Below are positions 47,195-56,381 of a stretch of 64,000 nucleotides of DNA, piece by piece. The position numbers were made by a program, and so were the translations under genes. The notes below the pieces were generated by a model. The model ran no database searches, was not told the origin of the DNA, and was given only the letters and a program-made list of their open reading frames with translations. Source of the DNA: CAVORD01 sp963698535 (GTDB lineage Bacteria > Bacteroidota > Bacteroidia > Bacteroidales > VadinHA17). The DNA lies in NCBI GenBank assembly GCA_963698535.1, contig CAVORD010000001.1:1612001-1676000 (forward strand). The letters are read 5' to 3'. Numbering within the stretch: the stretch's first letter is position 1; the number at the start of each line of letters is the position of its first letter.

Positions 47195-48295
47195 TCCGCA
47201 ATCACCGTTCTTTTTAAGGTTGTTCATAACCTCTGTCTGTATCCTTATGGACTCCTGATGTATCAGTTTCATCATGCTCTCACAGAACGTAGTATCCAGA
47301 CCAAGTGATTGAGATATATCCTGACGGGTGCGAAGTATCTCCAGCCACCGCTCCATCTGCAGTATAGTAACATTATTTTTGCACTTGTATTCGCCCATAC
47401 GCGCCGATATCTTCATCCTTTGCGATAACATTTCGAGCATATGGTGGTCGATGCTGTCCATCTGATTCCTGAGTTCCTCAAGCTGGTTAAGAAAGCCCTG
47501 GTCATCGGTGGTGGATGAACGTACGATCAGCGATTGCAGCATTTGTATAAAATCACCGGGTGTAAGCTGCTGCTCAGCATCGCTCATTGCATTTTCAGGA
47601 TCGTTGTGTACTTCCACCATTAATCCTTCCATGCTAAGGTCGAGGCCTTTCTGGGCCACCTCTCCGACAAGATCTCTTCTTCCCGCGATATGACTTGGGT
47701 CGCAGATGAGCGTTATGCCTGGAATCCTTCGCCTCAGTTCAATGGGAACCTCCCACTTTGGCATATTCCTGTAACCGGTCTTCTCGTAGGGAGTAAACCC
47801 TCTGTGAATGGCTGCAATTTTTCGCAGTCCGGCCTCAAAGAGCCTCTCTATTGCTCCTGTCCAGAGATCGACATCGGGACTAAGCGGGTTCTTTACAAGA
47901 ACAGGTATGTCCACTCCCCTTAGGGCCAATGCAAGCTCGTCCATTGAGAAGGGGTTTGATACAGTTCTGGAGCCTATCCAGATAGCATCGATCCCATGTT
48001 CGAGACACAACTCTATATGCTTAGGTGAGGCTACCTCCACTATTCCGCGTATTCCTGTTTCAGCCTTGACCTCAGCCAGCCACTTCAGAGCCCTTGGCCC
48101 CTCACCGTTAAAGGATCCGGGACGAGATCTTGGCTTCCAGACACCTGCCCTGAAGAGATGAACCCTTTCAGATCGCATCAATCCTCTGGCAATATCGAGC
48201 ATCTGGCCCTGCGACTCAGCACTGCACGGGCCGGCGATAATCAGCGGTCGGGAAATTGTCCATTCGAACCAGTTTTCGGGCTTTATAAGATCCAT
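47174..48295 (-). CDS. Bifunctional DAHP synthase-chorismate mutase
   Basis: 373 residues. The N-terminal part (about 1-260) is a type-I-beta 3-deoxy-7-phosphoheptulonate synthase (AGPCSAES, KPRSRPGSFNGEG, CDPSHIAGRR), first step of the shikimate pathway. Residues about 268-355 are an AroQ-type chorismate mutase (RNQMDSIDHHMLEMLSQRM), probably giving feedback control as in other fused enzymes. It lies only 6 bases after the small ORF at the end of the cyd genes, so it may be read from the same transcript although unrelated in function. Confidence 0.95.
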   Translation of the reverse strand: MDLIKPENWFEWTISRPLIIAGPCSAESQGQMLDIARGLMRSERVHLFRAGVWKPRSRPGSFNGEGPRALKWLAEVKAETGIRGIVEVASPKHIELCLEHGIDAIWIGSRTVSNPFSMDELALALRGVDIPVLVKNPLSPDVDLWTGAIERLFEAGLRKIAAIHRGFTPYEKTGYRNMPKWEVPIELRRRIPGITLICDPSHIAGRRDLVGEVAQKGLDLSMEGLMVEVHNDPENAMSDAEQQLTPGDFIQMLQSLIVRSSTTDDQGFLNQLEELRNQMDSIDHHMLEMLSQRMKISARMGEYKCKNNVTILQMERWLEILRTRQDISQSLGLDTTFCESMMKLIHQESIRIQTEVMNNLKKNGDCGSAGSKK

Positions 48296-48301
48296 AGCCG
48301 G

Positions 48302-48439
48302 TTATTGGTTTTCACCTTTGCCATCAGTAATACTACCCACCTCCTTTTCATATCGTTTCAATACTCCGATAATTATTAAAAGGGTGCCTGCTATAAGAGC
48401 AGGATAGAGTAAATAGGTAAATATCTCTTTCAAATACAT
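48302..48439 (-). CDS. 45-residue membrane ORF after cydB, possible cytochrome bd small subunit
   Basis: Reads MYLKEIFTYLLYPALIAGTL and on through one hydrophobic helix (about 8-27), then a charged tail (KRYEKEVG). It starts 17 bases after cydB and ends 6 bases before the DAHP synthase start, so it is packed tightly between coding genes. Size, single helix and position match CydX/YnhF-type subunits; a GTLL-x-GV pattern is loosely shared with E. coli CydX, but homology is not proven. Confidence 0.6.
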   Translation of the reverse strand: MYLKEIFTYLLYPALIAGTLLIIIGVLKRYEKEVGSITDGKGENQ

Positions 48440-48456
48440 TTGTCAGCTTTTGAATG

Positions 48457-49584
48457 TTAGTATAAATGATCGTCACCCTCGATCTCTTTCAGATCTATTC
48501 TCCTTGAGGTCAGCGAATTCCACGCCAGCCATATATAGGCTACTACAACAGGTATGGCCATTGATACCCAGAACATGGTCTTAAGTGTAAAATGGCTTGA
48601 GGAGGCATTTCTGATGGTCAGGGAACTTGCCAGATCGCCTTGTGAAGGATAAAAGGCTGTGTTATTGTATCCTGCAACCAGAAAGAGTGCAAGAACAACC
48701 AAAACTGTACCTGCTCCTCCCGGCCAGATAGCCCTTCTGTTAAGCCTCCATGTAAGGAATAGGGAAAGGAGTACAAGCACTACACCCAGCAGGAAGAAGA
48801 TAAGTATCAGCGGCATCTGGATGAAGTTATGAAGGTATTTATACTTCTCCAAAGATACCACTCCGCTTACGGGGTCGACGGCAAATCCTTCAGACATTAA
48901 CAGTAAAAACAGAAATCCGAGGAAAGCAATGAGAAAGAGACCGGAGTTGAAGAGTGTCAGTTTTTTACTCCTTTCCATTAACTCTTTGTCATCTACCGAA
49001 GCCAGCAGGAATGATATTCCCAGCAAGCGCGACAGGAAGAGGACAGATGCTCCAAGAGCGAGATTCTGTAAGCTTAGTAATGCCTCCAGTCCTCTTGTGT
49101 TGTTAAGCCAGGTCACCTGATTCATCTCATTGAGTGAGAACTGTGCTCCGGTAAAAAACGTACCCACTGCCACACCAATAAGAAACGGCCCTAACGATCC
49201 GTTGATGAACAGGAATGTGTCGAATGTTCTCTTTCCAAAAACATTGCCCTTCTTACTTCTGAATTCATATGCCACAGCCTGAATTATAAAGCTGAACAGG
49301 ATGGCCATCCACACCCAGTATGCTCCTCCGAAACTCGTTGCATAGAATAGAGGGAACGATGCAAAGAATGCTCCTCCGAATGTTACCAGCGTTGTAAAGG
49401 TAAATTCCCACTTCCTGCCCATGGCATTCACAATCATTGACCGTTGCAATTCACCTTTTGGAAGGGTAAATATCAATGTTTGTCCGCCCTGAACAAACAT
49501 CAGGAAAACAAGCAGTGCTCCAAGCAGTGAAATGAGAAACCACCAGTACTCCTGAAGAAAAATATGTGTTAACATGTATGTCAT
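48457..49584 (-). CDS. cydB: Cytochrome bd ubiquinol oxidase subunit II
   Basis: 375 residues, about nine membrane segments. The N-terminus (YWWFLISLLGALLVFLMFVQGGQTL) and FPLFYATSFGGAYWVW are typical of Bacteroidota CydB. Pairs with CydA (11 bases upstream) to form the high-affinity terminal oxidase. An in-frame second Met (residue 4) is an alternative start. Confidence 0.95.
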   Translation of the reverse strand: MTYMLTHIFLQEYWWFLISLLGALLVFLMFVQGGQTLIFTLPKGELQRSMIVNAMGRKWEFTFTTLVTFGGAFFASFPLFYATSFGGAYWVWMAILFSFIIQAVAYEFRSKKGNVFGKRTFDTFLFINGSLGPFLIGVAVGTFFTGAQFSLNEMNQVTWLNNTRGLEALLSLQNLALGASVLFLSRLLGISFLLASVDDKELMERSKKLTLFNSGLFLIAFLGFLFLLLMSEGFAVDPVSGVVSLEKYKYLHNFIQMPLILIFFLLGVVLVLLSLFLTWRLNRRAIWPGGAGTVLVVLALFLVAGYNNTAFYPSQGDLASSLTIRNASSSHFTLKTMFWVSMAIPVVVAYIWLAWNSLTSRRIDLKEIEGDDHLY

Positions 49585-49595
49585 GATAAGCAGAT

Positions 49596-51152
49596 TTAAT
49601 GTTTGGGACCAGATTTAATTTGCCTTACCATTATAGATACCTCCGCAATAAGCAGTCCTGTAAAGAGAAGAGCAAAGAGCCAGAATGTGATCTGAACCGA
49701 TGACACAGTTATTTGCGATACGGCCATTTTAACCGGCATCAGATCCTGTATTATCCAAGGCTGTCGCCCTACTTCGGCAAGGATCCATCCTGATTCGCTG
49801 GCGATATATGCCAACGGCAGAGTTAAGAAGGCGATCCATAAAAACCACTTTTGTTTTTCCGTAGTATCACGGAAAAGGAAGAATAGGGAGACTATAAAGA
49901 TCGTGATAAAGAGAAATCCCAGAATAACCATAATATGGAAACTGTAAAAAGCCATTGTCACACTGGGAATAATATCGGTAGGGCTGTCAAGATAGGCATA
50001 GCCAAAATATCTGAATGTGTTTTCCTGAAATTCCCTGTTCTCAAAGATGGTTTTAAGAGAATCTGTCACTGACTCATTCCCTGTCTTACGGGCATCCTTA
50101 TAATCCTTCAGGAGGTCCCTGGCTACTCTCCCCCTTTCAATCTTTTCGGCTACCGGCATTATACCTTCGTCGGCATTGCCATAGACATAATCTTTTATTC
50201 CGGGCACGTAGCCTTCCCGCTTTCCGGTGGTCATAACAGAGAGCAGGCTTGGTATCTCTATCTTAAACAGAAACTCCTTCTCACTTTTGTCACCTACCAT
50301 ATCTCCGGAATTCTTCAGAACACCAACCGCTACCAGTCCGGCGTCGCTGCCTCCGTCATAACGTCCCTCCATGGCAACGAATTTCAATGGCTGAACCCTT
50401 GAAATTGTTTTAACAGATGAGTCGCCGGTAAAGATGAGAAAAAGAGAAGCTGTAATCCCAAATACAGATGCAACCAGGATACTTCTTTTTGCCAGGAATA
50501 TCTCACGCTTCCTGATAATGTACCAGGAACTTATGGAGACCACAAACACCGAAGCCAGAACGAAGCCACTACTTATGGTATGCAAAAACTTGTCTACAGC
50601 AACGGGGTTAAAGAGAACAGCCCAGAAGCTCTCCATCTCATTTCTTGCGGTTTCGGGGTTAAAGACCATCCCAACCGGGTTTTCCATCCAGGCATTTGCC
50701 ACGAGTATCCAGAGGGCTGAAAGATTCGCTCCGAAAGCTACAAGCCATGTTGAGATAAGGTGAAAACGCGGGCTTACCTTTTTCCATCCGAAGAACATCA
50801 CGGCTATGAAAGTAGATTCCAGAAAGAAGGCAAAGATACCCTCGATGGCAAGAGGCGCTCCAAATATGTCGCCCACGAACCAGGAGTAATTCGACCAGTT
50901 GGTCCCAAATTCAAATTCAAGTATTATACCTGTTGCCACCCCAATGGCGAAGTTTATGCCAAAGAGGGTCATCCAGAACTTGGTTATACGTTTCCATTTC
51001 TCATCGCGGGTGCGAAAATAGATGGTCTCCATGAAAGCAAGGATAAACGACAACCCCAAAGTAAGCGGAACGAAAAGCCAGTGATAAAGCGCAGTGAGTG
51101 CAAACTGGTACCTTGACCAGTCAACCAAACTCAAATCGATATTTTCTATCAT
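49596..51152 (-). CDS. cydA: Cytochrome bd ubiquinol oxidase subunit I
   Basis: 518 residues. Haem ligands His24, His191 and Met408 and the acidic pair Glu104 and Glu112 are in place, and GRQPW is at 462-466. The hydrophilic quinol-binding loop is about residues 250-390. Reduces oxygen to water with quinol at low oxygen, protecting an otherwise anaerobic metabolism. Confidence 0.96.
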   Translation of the reverse strand: MIENIDLSLVDWSRYQFALTALYHWLFVPLTLGLSFILAFMETIYFRTRDEKWKRITKFWMTLFGINFAIGVATGIILEFEFGTNWSNYSWFVGDIFGAPLAIEGIFAFFLESTFIAVMFFGWKKVSPRFHLISTWLVAFGANLSALWILVANAWMENPVGMVFNPETARNEMESFWAVLFNPVAVDKFLHTISSGFVLASVFVVSISSWYIIRKREIFLAKRSILVASVFGITASLFLIFTGDSSVKTISRVQPLKFVAMEGRYDGGSDAGLVAVGVLKNSGDMVGDKSEKEFLFKIEIPSLLSVMTTGKREGYVPGIKDYVYGNADEGIMPVAEKIERGRVARDLLKDYKDARKTGNESVTDSLKTIFENREFQENTFRYFGYAYLDSPTDIIPSVTMAFYSFHIMVILGFLFITIFIVSLFFLFRDTTEKQKWFLWIAFLTLPLAYIASESGWILAEVGRQPWIIQDLMPVKMAVSQITVSSVQITFWLFALLFTGLLIAEVSIMVRQIKSGPKH

Positions 51153-51162
51153 CTCCGAATGA

Positions 51163-51393
51163 TTATCTTGTTATCTGTTCAATTACATAATCAGCCCGCT
51201 CCTCATCTGTTTCGAACTTCGATTTAAGGAAGCCGGGGAAAAAAATAAGTTTCAATATAAGAAAAATGATCGCAAGTTTTACAGCAATAATTATCCAGAC
51301 CTTAACGGCCCATTGAGGCATTTCGCGGAAGCCCTCCACATAGAACCGGACAACCGAGGCGACTCTTTTTCCAATTGTGTTAATTATGCTCAT
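51163..51393 (-). CDS. DUF4492 small membrane protein of the cyd operon
   Basis: 76 residues from the ATG at 51393 (two GTG codons precede it in frame). The pattern RFYVEGFREMPQWAVKVWII followed by one membrane helix and FFPGFLK marks DUF4492, found in front of cydA in Bacteroidota. Possibly an assembly factor. 10 bases before cydA. Confidence 0.88.
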   Translation of the reverse strand: MSIINTIGKRVASVVRFYVEGFREMPQWAVKVWIIIAVKLAIIFLILKLIFFPGFLKSKFETDEERADYVIEQITR

Positions 51394-51420
51394 CACCACT
51401 TAAAAAACATCATCACCACT
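51391..51420. repeat. Short direct repeat at the DUF4492 start
   Basis: CATCACCACT occurs at 51391-51400 and again at 51411-51420, the first copy covering the start codon of the minus-strand gene. Probably a small local duplication. Confidence 0.5.
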
Positions 51421-51441
51421 CTATTGTTCACCAAATAACAA

Positions 51442-52587
51442 CTATTTTTTATCGAGGCCGGAGGTGATTTTCTGAACAGCTTTTACCTTATTGAAAAACT
51501 CCTTAGCGAAAACCCTCAATACTGTATAGCCAGGTATTGCCAGTATCATCCCTGCAACACCGGCTATGCTGCCGGCAGCCAGTATCACAATAAAAATTTC
51601 AAGCGGATGAGCGTTAACACTATTGGAAAAAATGACAGGTTGAAACAGGAGGTTATCGACTAATTGGGTCACGCCTACCACCACAACCATGTATCCTATC
51701 ATGGGAACTATTTCATTGGCAAAGTCGAGGTGCAGGTTGGTGGCAACACCCAGTATAACTGCTATTATTGTTCCTATCCACGGACCGACATAGGGTATTA
51801 CATTAAGTACACCTATTATTAGTCCTATCACCAATGACTGGCTGAACGATAACCCGGCGATGAAAGTCATACCCAGGGTTATCATTATCATGATACAGGT
51901 GCTCTGAAATATAATCCCTATAAAATACCTCATTAAAAGCCGTTTGATGGACGACAATGCATTTCTTACACCCTGTTCATATTTTTCAGGTACCCACATC
52001 AATATAGATTCGAAGAACAGAGGTTCATCTTTCAGGAAGAAGAAGGTGATAAAAGTGATGGAGAACATAGCAAGAATAAAGTTCCCAAGGGCGCCTACCA
52101 CCGTCCCAAACAGGTTTTGAATGAATGAAATATTGAGTATATCTGAAACTTTATTTACCAGATATTCCTGAAGTGACAGGGACTCCTCTTTCCCGGAGTT
52201 AATAGCCTGGAAGATCTGTTCCGCTTTCTCAAGCGGGGCCTGCATTGCATCTACCACCATCTGGCTGTCGACCCTGCTCAACTCATTTATCTGCACAGTA
52301 ATGAGAGGAATAAAAATATAGAAGAAAAGACCAAACACACCCCATAATATTACCAGGGTTAATGCCGCACTCAAAGCTTTAGGGAACTGGACCTTCCTAA
52401 TATGAATCTTATTGAACATGTCAACTAATGGCCGTCCGACCAGAGAGAGCACCCCTGACACAAGTACATAGGCAACTATTGTCCTGAAAAACCATATGCC
52501 GGCAATAACAAGCAAGATCCCTGCAAGAACAAGTATTGCACGAATTGCAGGTATGGATAGTAATGATCCCTTTTTTTCCTCTTTCAT
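51442..52587 (-). CDS. AI-2E family transporter (PerM/TqsA-like)
   Basis: 381 residues, about eight membrane segments with the central soluble region between segments 3 and 4. IGVLNVIPYVGPWIGTIIAV is the family signature. Members export autoinducer-2 or other small molecules; the substrate is not known. It lies 48 bases upstream of the DUF4492 start on the same strand, so it may lead the cyd transcript. Confidence 0.9.
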   Translation of the reverse strand: MKEEKKGSLLSIPAIRAILVLAGILLVIAGIWFFRTIVAYVLVSGVLSLVGRPLVDMFNKIHIRKVQFPKALSAALTLVILWGVFGLFFYIFIPLITVQINELSRVDSQMVVDAMQAPLEKAEQIFQAINSGKEESLSLQEYLVNKVSDILNISFIQNLFGTVVGALGNFILAMFSITFITFFFLKDEPLFFESILMWVPEKYEQGVRNALSSIKRLLMRYFIGIIFQSTCIMIMITLGMTFIAGLSFSQSLVIGLIIGVLNVIPYVGPWIGTIIAVILGVATNLHLDFANEIVPMIGYMVVVVGVTQLVDNLLFQPVIFSNSVNAHPLEIFIVILAAGSIAGVAGMILAIPGYTVLRVFAKEFFNKVKAVQKITSGLDKK

Positions 52588-52800
52588 CTGATATTAATAT
52601 TCCATAAAATTACTCAAATTGAATTAAATAGTTCAATACCGTTTTGACAGAATCAGAAATCAGTTAAAAAATAGCCCTCCTGCCTTTTTGTCGCTATAAT
52701 TTCCAGTCTAACTGCCATTATGGCTGCTTTTTGTGATCGGTACAGAAATTGAAATATAGCTGTTGAAATTGAAACTAAATGTTTAACAATAAAAATTTAT

Positions 52801-52806
52801 AGGAGG
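52801..52806 (+). promoter_or_regulatory. Strong Shine-Dalgarno before hsp20
   Basis: AGGAGG sits 7 bases ahead of the ATG at 52814. Most genes in this window lack any such sequence, as is usual in Bacteroidota, so this stands out. Confidence 0.7.
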
Positions 52807-52813
52807 ATTAATT

Positions 52814-53239
52814 ATGTTACCAACGATTACAAGAAGAAACAGCAGTCCGTTTTTCTGGAAAAGCATTCTTGATGACGACATTTTTCCATCATTCAATGTT
52901 CCGGGAAACAACAACCTTCCGGCAGTAAATATCCGTGAAGAGGAGAAGAACTACTTTGTTGACCTGGCAGTGCCTGGTCTTTCAAAGGATGATATCAAGA
53001 TCGATGTTAAGGATGATCTTTTAACGATCTCATCCGAGCAAAAGAATGAGAACCAGAGCAATGGTGAAGGATTCACACGCAGGGAATTCAGTTACTCATC
53101 ATTCTGCAGGAGTTTCCACCTTCCTGAGGGAACAGATGCAGCCAGGATAGAAGCTTCCTACAAGGATGGTATTCTGTCAGTAACAATTCCCCGCGAGGAG
53201 AAGAAAGCTGAACTTAGCAGGCAGATCAAGATCAAGTAA
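52814..53239 (+). CDS. Hsp20/alpha-crystallin small heat-shock protein
   Basis: 141 residues. Alpha-crystallin domain at about 32-130: ADLAVPGLSKDDI-like core (here FVDLAVPGLSKDDIKIDV), RREFSYSSFCRSFHLPEG and DGILSVTIPR, then a short tail with QIKIK in place of the usual IxI. It holds unfolding proteins for the DnaK system. Has a strong ribosome-binding site and its own terminator, so it is a single-gene unit. Confidence 0.95.
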   Translation: MLPTITRRNSSPFFWKSILDDDIFPSFNVPGNNNLPAVNIREEEKNYFVDLAVPGLSKDDIKIDVKDDLLTISSEQKNENQSNGEGFTRREFSYSSFCRSFHLPEGTDAARIEASYKDGILSVTIPREEKKAELSRQIKIK

Positions 53240-53302
53240 TTGAAAAGGAGAAGCAGGGTATTTAGAAGTGACCCTCCGGCTCATTGCAAGAAGTAAAACG
53301 AA

Positions 53303-53335
53303 GAAGCCCGCCTTTCATAGACGGGCTTCATTATA
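53303..53335. terminator. Terminator between hsp20 and the flavodiiron gene
   Basis: GAAGCCCG (53303-53310) pairs with CGGGCTTC (53322-53329), with A-rich sequence on one side and T-rich on the other. It lies between convergent genes and probably serves both. Confidence 0.8.
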
Positions 53336-53400
53336 TTAGCAACAGGTTCGATAACCGGTGGTTAACAGCACCGGCTCTTCAATCTGCCTTCACAAAAATA

Positions 53401-54627
53401 TCAGTATCCGCATTTTTCCAGCACTCTTTTACCGAATGCTCTGCCATATTCAACAAGGGCTTCCTCTTTTTCATTTCCGGGAGCGAACTTATGAGCTGCC
53501 GGCTCATCAAAGAAATCAAGCTTAAGGCTTTTGAATACTCCGGAAATAATCTGAGGTGCTTCACCGCTCCATCCGTACGACCCGAATGATCCTGCAAGTT
53601 TGCCCTTATCCCTTAATGGGTTGATAAGTGCAAAAAGCCTGTAAACAGGGAGAAGTGTGTTCTGGTTAATTGTCGGGGAACCGGCAAGTATTGCACTCGA
53701 CTCTATAAGCTTTGAATCCAGTTCACCCAGCGGAATTGTTTCAATATCCACCAGTTCTGCTATAACCCCTTTATTCTCCTCCAGTCCGCGTGCAATAAAA
53801 GAGGCCATTTTCTTAGTATACCCATATGCAGAAACATAAGAAACAAGGACCTTGCGGTCGGGCTTCACTCCTGTTGCAACAATGTACTCCGTTGCATATT
53901 CCTCTGAAATATCAACCTTCTCTTTCCATGTACTCCTGAGTATAGGACCGTGTCCCGGGCATATCATCTCAATTTCCAGTGGCCTGATCTTTTCTATGGC
54001 CTTTAGAATAAACTTTGAGAAGGGTTTCAGAATAACATCGAAATAGTATTTGAATGAATCGCTGTAATCACCCAGCTTGTCATCAAACATCTCTGCACTG
54101 CAGTAGTGAGCTCCGAAAGAGTCGCAGGTAAAAAGCAACCTGTCCTCCACCAGATATGTGTATATCGAATCGGGCCAGTGCAAGTTAGGTGCAGTGATAA
54201 ACTTAAGTTTTTTGTTACCCAGATCAAGAGTGTCGCCATCCTTAACGATAAGCGATTTAAAGGGTATGGAGAACATGTCTGACAAATACCTTATCGCGTT
54301 ACCACTGCCAACCACGGTTGCCTCCGGGGCAAACTCGAGCAGTTTGGCCAAACTGCCTGAATGATCGGGTTCCGTATGATCAAGGATTATATACTCTATC
54401 TCTGCCAGATCTGTTACGCTCCTCAGCTTATCCAGATATCTCTCACTGAATTTTTCTTTTGCAACCTCTATAACAGCCTTCTTCTCACTGTTAATAAAGT
54501 AGGAGTTATAGGTAGTACCGTACTCTGTCGTCATTACAATATCAAATGTCTCTATATCGTAGTCACGTATACCTACCCATGTCACATCCCCGGTCACGCT
54601 CAATACATCCTTATCCAACAACTTCAT
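53401..54627 (-). CDS. Flavodiiron protein (FprA/A-type flavoprotein)
   Basis: Reduces oxygen to water or nitric oxide to nitrous oxide in anaerobes. 408 residues: metallo-beta-lactamase-like domain with di-iron ligands in HTEPDH (84-89) and CPGHGP; C-terminal flavodoxin domain from about 255 (VSYVSAYGYTKKMA). All expected iron ligands I can check are present. Fits an oxygen-sensitive organism with cytochrome bd. Confidence 0.95.
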   Translation of the reverse strand: MKLLDKDVLSVTGDVTWVGIRDYDIETFDIVMTTEYGTTYNSYFINSEKKAVIEVAKEKFSERYLDKLRSVTDLAEIEYIILDHTEPDHSGSLAKLLEFAPEATVVGSGNAIRYLSDMFSIPFKSLIVKDGDTLDLGNKKLKFITAPNLHWPDSIYTYLVEDRLLFTCDSFGAHYCSAEMFDDKLGDYSDSFKYYFDVILKPFSKFILKAIEKIRPLEIEMICPGHGPILRSTWKEKVDISEEYATEYIVATGVKPDRKVLVSYVSAYGYTKKMASFIARGLEENKGVIAELVDIETIPLGELDSKLIESSAILAGSPTINQNTLLPVYRLFALINPLRDKGKLAGSFGSYGWSGEAPQIISGVFKSLKLDFFDEPAAHKFAPGNEKEEALVEYGRAFGKRVLEKCGY

Positions 54628-54657
54628 AAAACAAAAACATTAAGATTATCAAATGAA

Positions 54658-55314
54658 TTAAAAACGAGCAAGAACGCTTTTATTCCAGCGCACCTGCGTA
54701 CCAATTGGTATTTCGATCTTGGTACCCAGCGGAAGATACATATCAACTCTGGACCCAAATTTTATAAATCCCAGCTCCTCGCCCTGCCTGACCTTTTTAC
54801 CGACCTTGCTGTAGGTAACTATCCTGCGCGCCACGGCTCCTGCAACCTGCCTTATCAGTATTTCGCCTGCAGCCTCAGTTTTTATAACCACGCTGCTTCG
54901 TTCATTAAGCTCTGAGGACTTCGGATGCCAGGCCACAAGAAACTTTCCCGGATGGTACCTGTAGTATGTAACCTCTCCCGAAAGGGGATATTTATTTACA
55001 TGGACATTCATTGGTGACATAAAAATTGAGACCTGAAGTCTCTTGTCCTTAAAATATTCCGGCTCAAATGTCTCCTCCACAACTACCAGTTCGCCATCGG
55101 CCGGAGCATACAGTAATGAATCGTTGTAGTCGGTTTTACGGGTGGGTAGCCTGAAAAAGTGCAGAAGGAAGAGATAAAAAACAAATGAGAGCACAGCAAA
55201 CCCTATCCTGAACCAGGCTGGGAATGACAAAATATAAATAAATATAACGTTTAATATTGCCAGGAAAAACAACGCCAGCAAAAGGGTCACCATCCCTTCT
55301 TTATGTATCTTCAT
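54658..55314 (-). CDS. psd: Phosphatidylserine decarboxylase (short, Psd-II-like)
   Basis: Makes phosphatidylethanolamine. 218 residues with two N-terminal membrane segments; MNVHVNKYPLSGEV and the self-cleavage site FIKFGSRVD (Gly-Ser), where the pyruvoyl group forms. Last gene of the rsfS-ftsH-DUF2007-cdsA-psd run. Confidence 0.94.
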   Translation of the reverse strand: MKIHKEGMVTLLLALFFLAILNVIFIYILSFPAWFRIGFAVLSFVFYLFLLHFFRLPTRKTDYNDSLLYAPADGELVVVEETFEPEYFKDKRLQVSIFMSPMNVHVNKYPLSGEVTYYRYHPGKFLVAWHPKSSELNERSSVVIKTEAAGEILIRQVAGAVARRIVTYSKVGKKVRQGEELGFIKFGSRVDMYLPLGTKIEIPIGTQVRWNKSVLARF

Positions 55315-55338
55315 CTCAACTTCTTAAAATATTATCAA

Positions 55339-56181
55339 CTACCCAAAAATTACTATATAAAAATATACGAGTGGGAAAGCAATTATCACACTGTCGAATC
55401 TGTCAAGAAAGCCGCCATGACCAGGCAATAAGCCACCAGAGTCTTTGGCATTCATGCTTCTTTTAAGCATCGACTCCACAAGATCGCCAAGTGTACCTGC
55501 CACAGAAACAATGAAGGCCACCGTAACCCAACCCAATCTGTCAATCACTCCCAGCCACCCTGCCAGGAACCAGGCTGCAGCTATTGAGAATATCATTCCG
55601 CCAAAAAAACCTTCCCACGTCTTGGCCGGTGATATTTTCGCATAGAGTTTATGCTTTCCTATGACCGATCCCACAATATAGGCTCCAGTATCATTTGCCC
55701 ATAATAGAAGGAAGAACCCGATAAGGATACCCGGCGAGAAGGTGTATCCGAATCCGGTAACCAATGCCGGGAGTCCCTCCCTCCCAAAAGCAGAGAAGGG
55801 AAACATAGAGAATGGAATGGTGATATATAAAATTGCAAAGAAGGTGTGAGCCAGCGAGTTAAAAGGCTGCTCTACCGACCGGAACAACTCTATTACCATT
55901 ACTACAGAAACAAGAGGTATAAGCAACAGATAAAATGGTTTAGAGATCAATCCGGCGGCTATCCCTGCTGATATTGCATAAGCCGTAATCCCCAGTATCA
56001 TCCCGGGTATTATCTGCGGCCTTATCCCTGTCCTGCTTACAAGTGTGTAGTACTCATACATGGCAGCCGACATAATTATCATGCCGGTTATCACAAAGGA
56101 GAAAGGATGAATCCAGAAACCTCCCAGAACAAAGATTATTATGAACAGACCTGTTATGGATCTTAAAGCAACGTTTTTCAA
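55339..56181 (-). CDS. cdsA: Phosphatidate cytidylyltransferase
   Basis: Forms CDP-diacylglycerol, the precursor used by PssA. 280 residues, about eight membrane segments; the C-terminal signature is GDLVESMLKRSMNAKDSGGL and GHGGFLDRFDS. Starts with TTG at 56181, overlapping the previous stop by 4 bases; homologues begin at the same place and no ATG is available nearby. Confidence 0.94.
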   Translation of the reverse strand: MKNVALRSITGLFIIIFVLGGFWIHPFSFVITGMIIMSAAMYEYYTLVSRTGIRPQIIPGMILGITAYAISAGIAAGLISKPFYLLLIPLVSVVMVIELFRSVEQPFNSLAHTFFAILYITIPFSMFPFSAFGREGLPALVTGFGYTFSPGILIGFFLLLWANDTGAYIVGSVIGKHKLYAKISPAKTWEGFFGGMIFSIAAAWFLAGWLGVIDRLGWVTVAFIVSVAGTLGDLVESMLKRSMNAKDSGGLLPGHGGFLDRFDSVIIAFPLVYFYIVIFG

Positions 56182-56381
56182 TTTTCCAGCTCTGAGATTA
56201 TTTTCTTACCCCGAATAACATCGTCGCGGTTCACATATACCTCGACCGTTCCAATATTGTATACACGGTCTTTCTTATTCATTACAACTGCCTCTATTCC
56301 GTTAGCAGCCAGTATAGCCCTGGCCGTATCGGCGAGATAAACTTCAGGTGTTTCAAAGACAATTACCCAATCTTTTTCCAT
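56178..56381 (-). CDS. DUF2007 family protein
   Basis: 67 residues, alpha/beta ACT-like fold predicted: VIVFETPEVYLADTARAILA then GIEAVVMNKKD. Family of unknown, possibly regulatory, function. Overlaps ftsH by 1 base and cdsA by 4, so it is translationally coupled to both. Confidence 0.85.
   Translation of the reverse strand: MEKDWVIVFETPEVYLADTARAILAANGIEAVVMNKKDRVYNIGTVEVYVNRDDVIRGKKIISELEN

Noticed and set aside
51391..51420. The CATCACCACT pair as a CRISPR or iteron array
   Set aside because: Only two copies 10 bases apart, overlapping a start codon; a local duplication is enough.
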